From assembly GCF_014648115.1 (NCBI RefSeq), contig NZ_BMQM01000015.1, positions 36,362 through 100,361 on the forward strand: 64,000 nucleotides of DNA. Reading direction: 5' to 3'. The notes beneath the pieces were generated by a model. The model was not told the DNA's origin. It worked only from the letters and a program-made list of their open reading frames with translations, and did not search any database. The stretch comes from Deinococcus seoulensis. Lineage in GTDB: Bacteria > Deinococcota > Deinococci > Deinococcales > Deinococcaceae. Made by a program: the position numbers and the translations under genes. Position 1 is the stretch's first letter. Every line of letters begins with the position of its first letter. Shown piece by piece: positions 8,345 through 16,874 of this stretch.

Positions 8345-9670
8345 TCATTCCGTAGACCGGATCAACCCGGTCAGGGATTTCCGGGCCCAGTCGGGCGCGT
8401 TCTCCAGAAACCGGCCCAGCGCTCCGTGCAGTTCCTTCAAGGCGTCCATCCCGGCCTGCCGTTCTGGACCAGCGGGTGGCAGAGCCGCGGCCCCTGGAGC
8501 TGCCGCCGTGTTCAGAAGTTCGCTCAGCGGTAACGCGGCCGCCACCCGCTGGTCGTCGTACACATGCGTGTAGACCTTCAACGTGAAGCTGGCATCTGCG
8601 TGCCCGAGTCGGTCGGCAACCACTTTCGGCGGAACGCCGCGGCGGATCAACAGACTCGCCGCCGTGTGCCGAAGGTCATGGAAGCGGATCCCCGGAAGGC
8701 CGGCCTGTTCCGTCAGCGACTGGTAGGTGCGGTCGAGGTGGCGGCCCTGCACATGGTTTCCGGAGGCGGCCGTGAACATGAGCTCGTCCGGTCCCGGTGC
8801 GCGTCCCGCACGGCTTTCCAGTTTTCGGTGTTCCCGCAGGATGACGGTGACGTCTTCGGCGAGCAGGATACGGCGGTGCCCCGCGTCGGTTTTCGGCGTG
8901 CCGATTTCATAGTGGCCGGCCGCGTCCTTGACGAGGTTGTGCCGGATGGTGAGTTCCCGGCTGGCCAGATCCACGTCCCCCCAGTGGAGTGCGAGCAGTT
9001 CGCCCCGGCGCATTCCGGTACTGAGGGCCAGGACGAACAGCGGATACAGGCGGTGCTCACGCGCCGTCTGCAGGAACCGGGCCGCCTGGGCAGGCGTCCA
9101 GACCAGTGTCTCCCGCCGGGAAGTCTTCGGTTTCCGGATGTCCTGCGCAACGTTGACGGGCACGAGTTGCCAGCGGACTGCCTGCCGCAGCGCCATGCGC
9201 AGGATGTGCAGGCACCGCCCCGCACCCTGGGGGCCGCGTTCATGGTGGAGGACCTTGACCAACTCCTCGATGTCGAGAACCTGTACCTCCGCCAGGGGAC
9301 GGGACCCGAGGACCGGCAGGACCGGTTGCAGGGCCACCACGTACAGGCGGTAGGTGGACGGCCGTACGTCCCGTTCCTTGTACGCGAGCCAGCGCAGAAG
9401 GAAGGCATGCAGGGACGCCGGATCCGGCGCAGGTGGGAGGGCAGGGCAGGTGGCGGTCCGAGGCTTTCTCCAGTCGGTTTCAGGCAGCGTTTGCAGGAGT
9501 GTGCGCAGGGCACGCTCCGCTTCCGCCTGGGTGGGCCGGCTGACCGAGCGGCGTTTCCGCTGACCGGTGACGGGATCGGAGTAGCTGGCCAGACCGCGGT
9601 AACTCACGATGCGGCCGTTCAGGCGGATGGGACGGACGGTTCCTTCACCGGCGCGTCTTCTGGGAGGCAT
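8345..9670 (-). CDS. phage-type tyrosine integrase, 441 aa
   Basis: An Arm-type N-terminal region (residues 10-50, GRIVSYRGLASYSDPVTGQR), a core-binding domain (85-180) and a catalytic domain with R221 (TGMRRGE), K260 (GTPKTDAGHR), H331 and R334 (FHDLRHTAAS), H357 (LGHADAS) and Y367 (LKVYTHV). Typical of integrases of phages and integrative elements. It diverges from parA (9732) across 61 bases holding a P-site, so it may be the integrase of the plasmid-like segment to its right. No att duplication was found in the window. Confidence 0.92.
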   Translation of the reverse strand: MPPRRRAGEGTVRPIRLNGRIVSYRGLASYSDPVTGQRKRRSVSRPTQAEAERALRTLLQTLPETDWRKPRTATCPALPPAPDPASLHAFLLRWLAYKERDVRPSTYRLYVVALQPVLPVLGSRPLAEVQVLDIEELVKVLHHERGPQGAGRCLHILRMALRQAVRWQLVPVNVAQDIRKPKTSRRETLVWTPAQAARFLQTAREHRLYPLFVLALSTGMRRGELLALHWGDVDLASRELTIRHNLVKDAAGHYEIGTPKTDAGHRRILLAEDVTVILREHRKLESRAGRAPGPDELMFTAASGNHVQGRHLDRTYQSLTEQAGLPGIRFHDLRHTAASLLIRRGVPPKVVADRLGHADASFTLKVYTHVYDDQRVAAALPLSELLNTAAAPGAAALPPAGPERQAGMDALKELHGALGRFLENAPDWARKSLTGLIRSTE

Positions 9671-9703
9671 ACCGGGGGCATATCACAGAGAATTCTTTGC
9701 AGT

Positions 9704-9725
9704 TAAACCGTTTTGCTGGTAAACT
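9704..9725 (+). promoter_or_regulatory. P-site 1 overlapping the leaderless parA promoter
   Basis: TAAACCGTTTTGCTGGTAA (9704-9722) is a half-degenerate copy of the palindrome seen six more times to the right. A TAAACT -10 box (9720-9725) lies 6 bases before ATG 9732, so a protein bound here would block parA transcription. This fits autoregulation by the ParA partner protein, which is inference. Confidence 0.6.
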
Positions 9726-9731
9726 GGGAAT

Positions 9732-10358
9732 ATGGGAACAGTCGTGATCAGTGTGGCCTCGGAAAAGGGTGGTGTCGGCAAGAGCACGACCGCCGTTGCC
9801 CTCGCCTCTCACCTCTCCAGCAAGGGGCGCACGCTGCTGCTGGACGCCGACGAGCGCCTGCGCTCCGCGTGGAACTGGACCACCAAGAACGAAGGGTACA
9901 CCTGGCCCTTCACGACCCAGATCCACTCCGAGTTCATGGCCCAGGAAGGCGGCGAGGAGTACGACTACATCATCATCGACACCAAGGGCGGTGAAGACGA
10001 GCTGATCGAACTGGCCCGCAACAGCACGCTGGTCGTCATCCCGACCAAACCCGACGGCGTGAGTGCCGACGGCCTGGTGGCCACGCTGCAGTCCCTGATG
10101 GAGCAGAACGTCACCAACTACCGCGTCCTGCTGACCGACGTGCCCCCACCGCCCAACAGCGACGGACTGGACATGAAACTGGAACTGGACAACGCCGGGG
10201 TGCCGGTCTTCGGGCACACCATCCGGCACGCCGTGGCTGTCAGCAAGGCGGCGCGCGAGGGCGTCAGTGTCCGCGACGTCAAGGGCGACCGGTACGCGAA
10301 GCTGGTCTGGATGGATTACGAGCTGATCGCCCGGGAGGTGCTGCGTCATGTCGGGTGA
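9732..10358 (+). CDS. parA: ParA-type partition ATPase
   Basis: 208 residues, the small plasmid type (type Ib) without an N-terminal DNA-binding domain. Deviant Walker A KGGVGKST at 12-19, Walker A' LLLDAD (35-40; the usual DPQ is DAD here) and Walker B YDYIIIDTKGGED. These ATPases segregate low-copy replicons with a small centromere-binding partner. The partner gene overlaps the 3' end (10348-10358). Leaderless start supported by TAAACT 6 bases upstream. Confidence 0.92.
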   Translation: MGTVVISVASEKGGVGKSTTAVALASHLSSKGRTLLLDADERLRSAWNWTTKNEGYTWPFTTQIHSEFMAQEGGEEYDYIIIDTKGGEDELIELARNSTLVVIPTKPDGVSADGLVATLQSLMEQNVTNYRVLLTDVPPPPNSDGLDMKLELDNAGVPVFGHTIRHAVAVSKAAREGVSVRDVKGDRYAKLVWMDYELIAREVLRHVG

Positions 10359-10632
10359 AGTCAAGAAGAAGTTCAACCTCCAGGACCGGTTGAAGCGCCC
10401 GGAGCCCGCCGCGCCGCAGCCGGTGGCTGAGCCTGTCCCCGTCGAGGCCGCAGAACCTGAGGTCAACGAACTCAAGATCACCACCTACCTGGACGCTGAC
10501 CTGATGAACCGCCTGAACGTGCTGGTGGCGAAGAAAAAGTCCCAGAAGAAGCCGGGAGAGGCGCGGGTCAGCCTCAAGAACGAGCTGAATCAGGCCATCC
10601 GCGAATACCTGGAACGCGCAGACCGCAGCTGA
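10348..10632 (+). CDS. small basic ParA partner, probable ribbon-helix-helix centromere-binding protein
   Basis: 94 residues. Residues 1-40 are flexible and Pro/Ala-rich. Residues 42-90 (ELKITTYLDADLMNRLNVLV, ARVSLKNELNQAIREYLERA) fit a beta strand plus two helices as in ribbon-helix-helix partners of type Ib ParA. It overlaps parA by 11 bases. It is the best candidate to bind the P-sites found before parA, after itself and across the next 12 kb. Confidence 0.7.
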   Translation: MSGEVKKKFNLQDRLKRPEPAAPQPVAEPVPVEAAEPEVNELKITTYLDADLMNRLNVLVAKKKSQKKPGEARVSLKNELNQAIREYLERADRS

Positions 10633-10707
10633 ACACTCGTCAGCGCAAGTCAGGAGCATCGGCACGCCGCGTCTCGCCGGACTCTGAGCGTCCGGCAGTT
10701 GCAGTGG

Positions 10708-10733
10708 TAAACCAGTAAAACGGTTTGCTGGCA
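10708..10733. promoter_or_regulatory. P-site 2
   Basis: AAACCAGTAAAACGGTTTGC followed by TGG, an imperfect palindrome, 75 bases after the parA operon. It marks the left side of the first GC-rich element; P-site 3 marks the right side. Candidate centromere or operator. Confidence 0.6.
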
Positions 10734-10813
10734 ATAGATGCAGTCTCCACGCCAGACCTGCTGCTCCCAAAGGCGATGCGCGGGCCCCCGGCTACCGGGA
10801 ATACTGGCGCAGA

Positions 10814-11490
10814 CCTGTGCGGCGCGGAACACGGTCCGCAAAAAATCATGGAGGGCCACGCCCGGTGCAGCGGGTGTGCGCCCGTCGGGCGCGGCCCTCC
10901 ATGTGAATCCCCTGCAGGGACCAGGCCCCCAGGGCGGCGGCGTTCCTCACGTCACGCCGCAGGGGGCCTTTTCACATTCCGGTCCCTGGCGTCGTCTGGA
11001 AGGCGGGCAGCGCAGGGCGTGGCGGTGCAGGGCGCAACCCATCTGCTGTTCGCCCTGACGGGCGACGTGGCGCGGCCACCCCCGGCCCTGCGGGGCCGGG
11101 GTTCGGCCCAAACGGCGGGCCGAAGGAAGAGGCGCGGCCTCTGGCCGCCCGCTGCTGGTTTCCGCCGTTCCCTGCGGTCACGGCGGCGGGCCGCGCCCGT
11201 CGCCCGCTTGAAGCGGTTCGGCGCGGGAGCCGAGCGCGGCCGGGGACGGACCCATCCCCCCCCGCCCCCAGAGGGGAGCGGGGAAACGCAGGCGTTCGTC
11301 CGGGAAGGGCACCGGACTCAGGCGCGCGTTTCCCGCGCGGCAGGGTGGGGGCGCCTCAGACGGCAACCCGCCACCGATGGGGGAGGCTGGGAAGCGCCCC
11401 CCCTATCGCCGGGAGTTGCCTCGGGCCTGGAGGTGGAAGGGCGGCCCTGGACATACGCGGGTGAGGGGGAAGGGACGCCGGAGGCGGTGG
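10814..11490. repeat. GC-rich structured element, copy 1
   Basis: About 680 bp, repeated at 20249-20950 with roughly 90 percent identity and several indels. Very GC-rich with many inverted repeats: CATGGAGGG/CCCTCCATG, and a terminator-like stem GGCCCCC/GGGGGCC enclosing GCGGCGT/ACGCCGC and followed by TTTT (10924-10972). Indels between the copies break every long open frame, so it is unlikely to encode protein. In both copies it is flanked by P-sites and followed by the same promoter. It could be a structured RNA, a replication or transfer origin, or a regulatory leader. Confidence 0.75.
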
Positions 11491-11533
11491 GAGGGTACGT
11501 GGCCTGTTGTCGCCAAGGTATGCCAGTAAGGAG

Positions 11534-11594
11534 TTTTACCAGTAAAACAGCTTACTGTTTTTCTGTTGACAAACGAATCAGTGTAAAGTATACT
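11534..11594 (+). promoter_or_regulatory. P-site 3 and sigma-70 promoter of the ParB-like gene
   Basis: TTTTACCAGTAAAACAGCTT plus ACTG (11534-11562) abuts a consensus promoter: TTGACA at 11566-11571, 17-bp spacer, TATACT at 11589-11594. The arrangement is repeated at 21009-21068 and 22347-22402. The palindrome touches the -35 box, so the bound protein could repress. The leader to 11658 shares a segment with the one before the ArdC-like gene (GGAGCACCTTCCACACCCGC). Confidence 0.8.
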
Positions 11595-11658
11595 TCTTTG
11601 CGTAGGAGCACCTTCCACACCCGCTCCCACACGGCGTTTATGCGCAAGGAGAACCCAC

Positions 11659-13434
11659 ATGACGGAACCTGCCCACGACCTGACCCACGCCCCAGCCCCT
11701 ACCGCACTGCGCCTCTCCCCCACCGCCGAAGTGGTGCAGCTGCCCTGGACGGCCCTGCGCCGCAGCGATCTCAACCCCCGGCGCGCGTTTGACGACAAGG
11801 CCCTGTTCGAGCTGGCGACGGACATCTACCACAAGGGCGTCCTGCAGAACCTCGTGGTGCGCCCCCACCCCACCGAGGCGGGCGCCTATGAAGTCGCCGC
11901 AGGTGAGCGCCGGTACCGCGCCGTGGGCCTGCTGGTCGAAGGGCTGGAACTCGTGGACGACCAGGGCGGACCCAGCGACGTGCTGCGCGTGCCCGAAGGC
12001 TATGCGGTGCCCTGCCGCGTGCAGCCCATGACCGATTCACAACTGGTGGAGATCGCGGTCACCGAGAACTTCCAGCGCGAGGACGTGACCCCGCTGGAGG
12101 AGGCGGACGGTTTCTCCCGGCTGGTGGGCCTGGGCATGAAGCCAGGTGAAATCGCGGCGCGGAGCGGGCGGGACGTGCGGCTGGTCGAGCAGCGCCTGAC
12201 GCTGGCCTCTGGCCTGGGCAAAGAGGCCCGCAAGCTGCTCACCGAGGGCAGGATCAACGTGGCGCAGGCCCAGGTGATCGCGCAGACCACGGGCGAACTG
12301 AAAAAGCATCTGGTGCGGCTGGTCAAGGACAACCCGCGCGCCTACAGCGCCGATCAGCTTCGCAAGCTGACCACCGAGGGCCGCCTGCTGGTGAGTGACG
12401 CCCTGTTCGATGCCGAGGCGTCGGGGCTGCTGATCGTCGAGGACCTGTGGGGCATTACCCCCGCGTACTTCCGGGACACGCACAAGGCCCAGGCGTTGCA
12501 GCTGGAGGCCATCGAGGCGCAGGCCCAGGCTGACCGGGACAGCGGCGCGTGGGCGTTCGTGGACGTGGTGCCCTCGGAGTACGTGCAGAACCTGCCCTGG
12601 CGCGAGTACGAGCACTACGGCCCCGAGAACCTGCGCGGTGTGCTGTACCTGCACAGTTCCAGCGGGCAGATGAAGCGTCACGAACGGGTGGTGCGGAAGG
12701 CCGACGTGCAGGCCGCACAGAAGGTCCAGCAGGCCGCTGAGCGGACCCAGGCGGCACAGAACCGCGCGCAGACGCCGCCCGAGGACCGCCCGGTGAAGGA
12801 CGCCGCGCACCGGGTCGGCCAGGAGGCCCGCGCCCGCGTGCTGTGGGGCCAGCTGGTGAACGACCCCCAGCGGTGCCTCGCGCTGACCGTGCAGGGCCTG
12901 TTCGAGACGGCCAGTGAAGTCAAGGTCAGGGTGGACGTGGCCCCCAGCCTGAGTATCCCCCTGCCGGAAGTCGTGGCGGTGGTGGACCACTGGACCACCG
13001 AGCGCCCCGATCTGTTCCAGAGTCACAAGGAAGGCACGATGGTGAGCCGGGTGTCTGGCCCGAAGCTGCACGCCGCGCTGATGGAGCTGTGCACGGATGA
13101 CCTGCTGGGCCTGCTGGCGTACCACCTGCACGACTCGCTGCACCACTGGTCCGGCACGGCGCCCAGCGTGCGCCCCGGCGAGCTGGCCGTGTACGTGGCG
13201 GCGCAGACGGGCGCGGACGTGCGGCTGAGCCAGGAGTGGGAGGTCACCGAGGAGTTCCTGAGCGCCTACACCATCCCGCAGCTGACGGCCCTGGCGGCGA
13301 CGATGCCCAGGGATGCCCAGCCGGGCCTGGCGCCGGGGGTGAGCAAGAAGGAACTGATGGGGCGTATCGTCGAGATGGCCCCCAGGCTGAAAGCCGCCGG
13401 ATGGGTGCCGGACGTGGTGACGTTCAGCCGCTAA
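11659..13434 (+). CDS. large ParB/RepB/Spo0J-like protein, 591 aa
   Basis: N-terminal ParB/Srx domain with LNPRRAFDDKALFELATDI, AAGERRYRA (81-88, the CTP-binding Arg box) and TENFQREDVTPLEEADGF. A helix-turn-helix follows at about 160-182 (KPGEIAARSGRDVRLVEQRL). The remaining 400 residues are unlike short ParBs (about 290 aa) and include a long helical stretch (340-390). Related long proteins occur on plasmids. Its TAA stop (13432) is the first three bases of SNR2 copy 2, so the original C-terminus may have been altered. Confidence 0.82.
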   Translation: MTEPAHDLTHAPAPTALRLSPTAEVVQLPWTALRRSDLNPRRAFDDKALFELATDIYHKGVLQNLVVRPHPTEAGAYEVAAGERRYRAVGLLVEGLELVDDQGGPSDVLRVPEGYAVPCRVQPMTDSQLVEIAVTENFQREDVTPLEEADGFSRLVGLGMKPGEIAARSGRDVRLVEQRLTLASGLGKEARKLLTEGRINVAQAQVIAQTTGELKKHLVRLVKDNPRAYSADQLRKLTTEGRLLVSDALFDAEASGLLIVEDLWGITPAYFRDTHKAQALQLEAIEAQAQADRDSGAWAFVDVVPSEYVQNLPWREYEHYGPENLRGVLYLHSSSGQMKRHERVVRKADVQAAQKVQQAAERTQAAQNRAQTPPEDRPVKDAAHRVGQEARARVLWGQLVNDPQRCLALTVQGLFETASEVKVRVDVAPSLSIPLPEVVAVVDHWTTERPDLFQSHKEGTMVSRVSGPKLHAALMELCTDDLLGLLAYHLHDSLHHWSGTAPSVRPGELAVYVAAQTGADVRLSQEWEVTEEFLSAYTIPQLTALAATMPRDAQPGLAPGVSKKELMGRIVEMAPRLKAAGWVPDVVTFSR

Positions 13435-13558
13435 GTACACTGCGTTTATCTTGTAGATAAACCGCGCGGAGCGCGTAGCAGAGGAAGTACGTTGAAGCGG
13501 GAATGGAGAGATTCCGGCGCCTTCCCGGAATCTCGCAATGTTAGCTTCGACGTACTTA
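13432..13558 (+). repeat. SNR2 dispersed repeat, copy 2
   Basis: 127 bp from TAAGTACACTGCGTTTATCT to GCTTCGACGTACTTA. Both internal hairpins are intact. It supplies the stop codon of the ParB-like gene. Confidence 0.85.
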
Positions 13559-13625
13559 GCTTCAACGTCCTTGAGACCTGGCCAGGGGGTGCCCGGCGCC
13601 CCCCGGCACCCCAAGGAGGGCACGC

Positions 13626-13781
13626 GTGAGTGACGAACAGAGAAATCCGGTTCCGAACGCCCTGCAGCCCCTGTCTGAACACAGCCCCGCCGACGCGCAC
13701 CGGCTGGCGGTGGAGACGATGGACCGGCCGCGCACCGTGAGCATGGGCCGGCCAGGCAGGAGGCCGCTGCGCGGGGGGTGA
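13626..13781 (+). CDS. possible small protein, 51 aa
   Basis: A GTG-initiated frame with a strong Shine-Dalgarno sequence (AAGGAGG, 13613-13619). The product is polar with a basic tail (MDRPRTVSMGRPGRRPLRGG). It lies between SNR2 copies 2 and 3. No family recognised. The ribosome binding site is the main support, so this is a weak call. Confidence 0.35.
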   Translation: MSDEQRNPVPNALQPLSEHSPADAHRLAVETMDRPRTVSMGRPGRRPLRGG

Positions 13782-13849
13782 ACTGAAGCGGGCATAGGAT
13801 GTTCTTGTTGCGGACCTGTCGTTCTTGTTCCGGCTTTGTGGGTCAGTTC

Positions 13850-13976
13850 TAAGTACACTGCGTTTATCTTGTAGATAAACCGCGCGGAGCGCGTGGCAGA
13901 GGAAGTACGTTGAAGCGGGAATGGAGAGATTCCGGCGCCTTTCCGGAATCTCGCAATGTTAGCTTCGACGTACTTA
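13850..13976 (+). repeat. SNR2 dispersed repeat, copy 3
   Basis: Second SNR2 in 550 bp, same orientation as copy 2, ending 27 bases before the primase-polymerase gene. Its central hairpin keeps GAGATTCCGG/CCGGAATCTC with a changed loop. Just upstream (13800-13835) GTTCTTGTTGCGG and GTTCTTGTTCCGG form a short direct repeat. Confidence 0.85.
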
Positions 13977-14003
13977 AGGTCCACATGTTCAGAGGAGGCA
14001 GCC

Positions 14004-15053
14004 ATGTTGATCTCTCCCGCAGTCCCCACCCATTGCCACAGGCCCCTCACGTCCCCGTCCAACGACCTGCTGCGCGCCGCTGAGGGGTACGTGGCCGCGG
14101 GCGTGAGCATCATCCCCACAGGCGTATCCGGCGACTTTGCCAAGCGCCCCCACTACGACGCCCTCAAAAAGACCGATCACTGCTCCTGGGACGAAGGCGA
14201 GCAGAAGTGGAAGGCGACCTTCATGGCCCTTCGTGAGCGCCTCCCCCGCGCGGAGGAGCTGCGCGCCTGGTTCGAGGTGCACCGCGCGCCGGGGCTGGCG
14301 ATGGTGACCGGCCGGGTCTCCGGACTGATCGCCCTGGACTTCGATGGAGAGGCGGGAGCGGCGCTGCTCCGGCAGTTGGGCTGGGACGCCCACGTGCGGA
14401 CGCCCAGCGGTGGATTCCACGTCTACTGCAAACACCCCGGCTGGCCGGTCGCCACCCTGAACAGCCGGTCGAAGAAGACGCTGCCCCGGGGTCTGGACGT
14501 GCGGGCGGACGGTGGGCTGGCGATGCTGCCGCCGACCGTCACGCCGACCGGGGCGTATGAACGGCTGTCCGCAACAAGACTGCTCCAGCGCTGTCACATT
14601 CCGCGGGAGATCGAGGTGGACGGCCAGCCCTACCGCCTGCGCGAGCTGCTGGGTCTGGACTGTGCGCCCGAGGACCGGCCCGGGCCGCCCCGCGCGGCCG
14701 CCCAGGCACCCGTGTTCGGGGCGCCGGACGGGGACGGAACGCAGGGCGCGCCGCACACACGGATCGATTACCAGATCCTGGTCGAGCATGCCCTGCGGAT
14801 GGTGGATCACCGTGGTCGCAACGACGCTGGATTCTGGCTGTGCTGCCAGCTGCGTGACAACGACTTCAGCCGGGAAGAGGCGCTGGAGATCGGGCCATAC
14901 TGGCTGTCGCTGCTGCCCCTGACCAACACCAGGGGCCGCCGGGAGGCCTACCTGCCAGCCCATTTCGAAGCCTCTGTGCGTAGCGCCTACCGGACGGTGC
15001 CCGCGGGCCGTCAGTCGCGGCCCTGGATCAAGGGATACGGCCGCTCCACCTGA
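14004..15053 (+). CDS. bifunctional primase-polymerase (PrimPol/AEP) domain protein
   Basis: 349 residues from ATG 14004, preceded by GAGGAGG. The N-terminal archaeo-eukaryotic primase-like domain shows AAEGYVAAGVSIIPTGVSGD, KRPHYDALKK, GLIALDFDGEAG (metal-binding Asp pair) and RTPSGGFHVYCKH. A C-terminal helical region (about 255-330, AGFWLCCQLRDNDFSREEAL) resembles PriCT-type domains. Such proteins prime replication of plasmids and phages. With ParA and the ParB-like protein it supports a plasmid origin for this segment. No helicase motif is present. Confidence 0.85.
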   Translation: MLISPAVPTHCHRPLTSPSNDLLRAAEGYVAAGVSIIPTGVSGDFAKRPHYDALKKTDHCSWDEGEQKWKATFMALRERLPRAEELRAWFEVHRAPGLAMVTGRVSGLIALDFDGEAGAALLRQLGWDAHVRTPSGGFHVYCKHPGWPVATLNSRSKKTLPRGLDVRADGGLAMLPPTVTPTGAYERLSATRLLQRCHIPREIEVDGQPYRLRELLGLDCAPEDRPGPPRAAAQAPVFGAPDGDGTQGAPHTRIDYQILVEHALRMVDHRGRNDAGFWLCCQLRDNDFSREEALEIGPYWLSLLPLTNTRGRREAYLPAHFEASVRSAYRTVPAGRQSRPWIKGYGRST

Positions 15054-15311
15054 CCTGGGGTGCCGCGCCCCGCCGCAACCTGAAAAAAGTGAGGGGCGCG
15101 AGGCCCCCCACCCGAATCACGATCCGCACCAAGGTTTCCACACCCGCGTTTCGCGCTTCTGGAAGTCGGGAAAGGAGAACCCAAACCCCGCTTCCTTCTC
15201 CTCACCGTACCACACCCCCTTTTCTGTGGAGGACCCCCGATGGACCTGCAGCACTGCCCCAGGACCGCCCAGAGACACCTGCCAGGCCGCCGCGCCCGGC
15301 ATACTCGTGTT

Positions 15312-15710
15312 ATGTCCGAGAAGGCCTTCCCCATTCCTGACGTGCTCAAGAGCTATTCCGCCCTGGACAAGCTCACCTGGCTGTACGTCCGTGAGCACCC
15401 CGGCAAGCTGTACGTGCAGGACCTCGTGGACGCGTATGGTCACCACTACCAGACGTTCTCCGAGAGCCTTCAGCTGCTGCGCCAGGTCGGGTTGATCGTG
15501 ACCGTGCGCGAAGGCGGCATGGTGGGGCGGGGCGGCCGGGAAGCCGGGGAGTACCGGGTGGCCACCGGGGATGAGCTGAGCAGCGTGCCCACCTACACGC
15601 CCGCGATGAAGCCCAGGCGAGCGGCAAAGCGGCCGGAGGACAAGGCCAGCAGTGACACGGGTGCAGCACCCGGACGTGGCCGCAGGAAGGCCACACCCGA
15701 CCTGCAGTGA
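15312..15710 (+). CDS. small winged-helix-type protein with basic tail
   Basis: 132 residues. A helix-turn-helix-like N-terminal half (DVLKSYSALDKLTWLYVREH, KLYVQDLVDAYGHHYQTFSE, SLQLLRQVGLIVTVREGG) and a basic, disordered tail (AMKPRRAAKRPEDK, GRGRRKATPDLQ). Start 15312 fits a leaderless promoter (CATACT, 6 bases upstream). A longer form from ATG 15240 (156 aa) has a GGAGGA site and cannot be excluded. Probably a plasmid DNA-binding regulator. The 186 bases before 15240 contain a GGGGCGCGAGGCCCC hairpin but no gene. Confidence 0.6.
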   Translation: MSEKAFPIPDVLKSYSALDKLTWLYVREHPGKLYVQDLVDAYGHHYQTFSESLQLLRQVGLIVTVREGGMVGRGGREAGEYRVATGDELSSVPTYTPAMKPRRAAKRPEDKASSDTGAAPGRGRRKATPDLQ

Positions 15711-15723
15711 GCCACGAGGTACT

Positions 15724-15860
15724 GATACGGACTGCCGTTTGTTTCGCCAACAATCCGGAACTTCACCGCCCCTGTCGGCTCCACGTCCGGAACCCGCCCC
15801 TCTCCCACTCGCTTCGCTCGGACCCAGCGGGCTGTGCAGCCCATTCAATCGGAGTCCGTA
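15724..15860. repeat. SNR1 dispersed repeat, copy C
   Basis: 137 bp bounded by ATACGGACTGCCGTTTGTTT and CAATCGGAGTCCGTAT. The bases after it (15861-16125) read in one plus-strand frame into a protein-like tail (QVHDAVRAGEPARDWARLAP) that overlaps the next gene start, so the repeat may have replaced the 5' part of a gene upstream of 16115. Confidence 0.8.
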
Positions 15861-16114
15861 TGACATGGAGGGTGCCAGCAACGCGAAGCCGGGCTGCCCG
15901 ATACGTCCGGCGAGACCCTGCACGCGGTCGCGGCCGACCTTCGCGCCGGTGACGGACAGCGGGCATCCAACGTGCTGCGCCCAGGTGCATGACGCGGTGC
16001 GCGCTGGTGAACCCGCCCGCGACTGGGCGAGGCTGGCCCCGCCCCTGCACCCCATTGCACGCCTGCGCGCCTCTGCTCAGGAGCCAGTGAACGGGCCTGT
16101 GACGGCGGTGCAAG

Positions 16115-16444
16115 GTGCGGCCTGACCGCGAGGAGCAGGGCCCCCTCCTGCCACAGGAAGTCAGTCCCTGGGGCGTGGTCACTTTCCAGGAAGAAGTGAT
16201 GCCCGGCGTGATCTTCGTCGAGACCGGCCGCCACGGGGGCTACCACCTGTCTCCAGCGGTCAACGAGCGGATTCCTGCGCCCGTGCGCCGGGCCAACGGG
16301 TATTACGAGCAGGACATCGAAGCGGCCCTCTGTGCGTACTTCGTGCCGTTCCCGGGGGCCGACCCGACCGACGTGCAGGTGGTCCTCGAGACCCAGTTCC
16401 CGGAGATCTACGCGGGCATCGTGCGGGGCGACTTCAAGCGCTGA
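16115..16444 (+). CDS. DUF7007-like domain protein
   Basis: 109 residues: SPWGVVTFQEEVMPGVIFVE, TGRHGGYHLSPAVNERIPAP, RRANGYYEQDIEAALCAYFV. The HGGYHLS and GYYEQD motifs match the DUF7007 family found on plasmids and phages; function unknown. The start is uncertain (ATG 16115, or ATG 16200 at MPGVIF). P-site 4 follows at once. A decayed second copy interrupted by an SNR1 repeat lies at 19613-19990, so gene plus P-site were duplicated. Confidence 0.65.
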   Translation: MRPDREEQGPLLPQEVSPWGVVTFQEEVMPGVIFVETGRHGGYHLSPAVNERIPAPVRRANGYYEQDIEAALCAYFVPFPGADPTDVQVVLETQFPEIYAGIVRGDFKR

Positions 16445-16452
16445 GCATGATA

Positions 16453-16472
16453 CCAGTAAACCGGTTTGCTGG
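16453..16472. promoter_or_regulatory. P-site 4
   Basis: CCAGTAAACCGGTTTGCTGG, the cleanest copy of the palindrome (one mismatched pair), 8 bases after the DUF7007 gene. No promoter like those at 11566 or 21040 follows, which favours a partition-site role for at least some copies. The rest of 16445-16874 holds only SNR1 copy D. Confidence 0.65.
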
Positions 16473-16674
16473 TTTACTGTGGAAAGGGAGGATGCGAACA
16501 GGAGCCTGCAGCTCAGGGGGGCCCATCCGCTCCCTGTCCCCAGGAGTGACCCTGACAGCCCCCATCGCACCCGGATATGTCTCCGGAAACCTGGCGTCTA
16601 CCGCTTTGTCCGGTCCGTGGCCTGGCCGGATCGGCCCCAGAGGTGAGCGGCCGGAAGGGTCAGGCCAGTCCCTC

Positions 16675-16814
16675 ATACGGACTGCCGTCTGTTTCGCTGA
16701 CAACCCGGTGCTGTCCCGGATTGCCAACGCCACGCCCGGAGGGGCGCTTCGGCTCCTGCTGGCATCCGCTCGGACCCAGCGGCTTTGCAAAAACCGTTCA
16801 ATCGCAGTCCGTAT
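16675..16814. repeat. SNR1 dispersed repeat, copy D
   Basis: 140 bp, ATACGGACTGCCGTCTGTTT to CAATCGCAGTCCGTAT, noncoding. It sits 60 bases beyond the 3' end of the caspase-like gene. Confidence 0.8.
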
Positions 16815-16874
16815 CATCCCCACCGGGAAAGCCCGCGCCTGCGTTCGCCAGGCGCACCTGCATCGACCCGGTTC

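Noticed and set aside
10814..11490. RNase P RNA, tmRNA or riboswitch
   Set aside because: None of the conserved cores of these RNAs could be found, and it occurs twice on one element.
10725..11792. Long open frame through the first GC-rich element
   Set aside because: Indels against the second copy shift the frame, there is no ribosome binding site, and composition is repeat-like; the opening is a GC effect.
12037..13623. 528-codon minus-strand open frame
   Set aside because: Antisense shadow of the ParB-like gene; Gln/Arg/His-rich with no domain.
15240..15311. N-terminal extension of the winged-helix-type protein from ATG 15240
   Set aside because: It has a good GGAGGA site, but the extra residues are not protein-like and a leaderless promoter fits ATG 15312; kept only as an alternative start.
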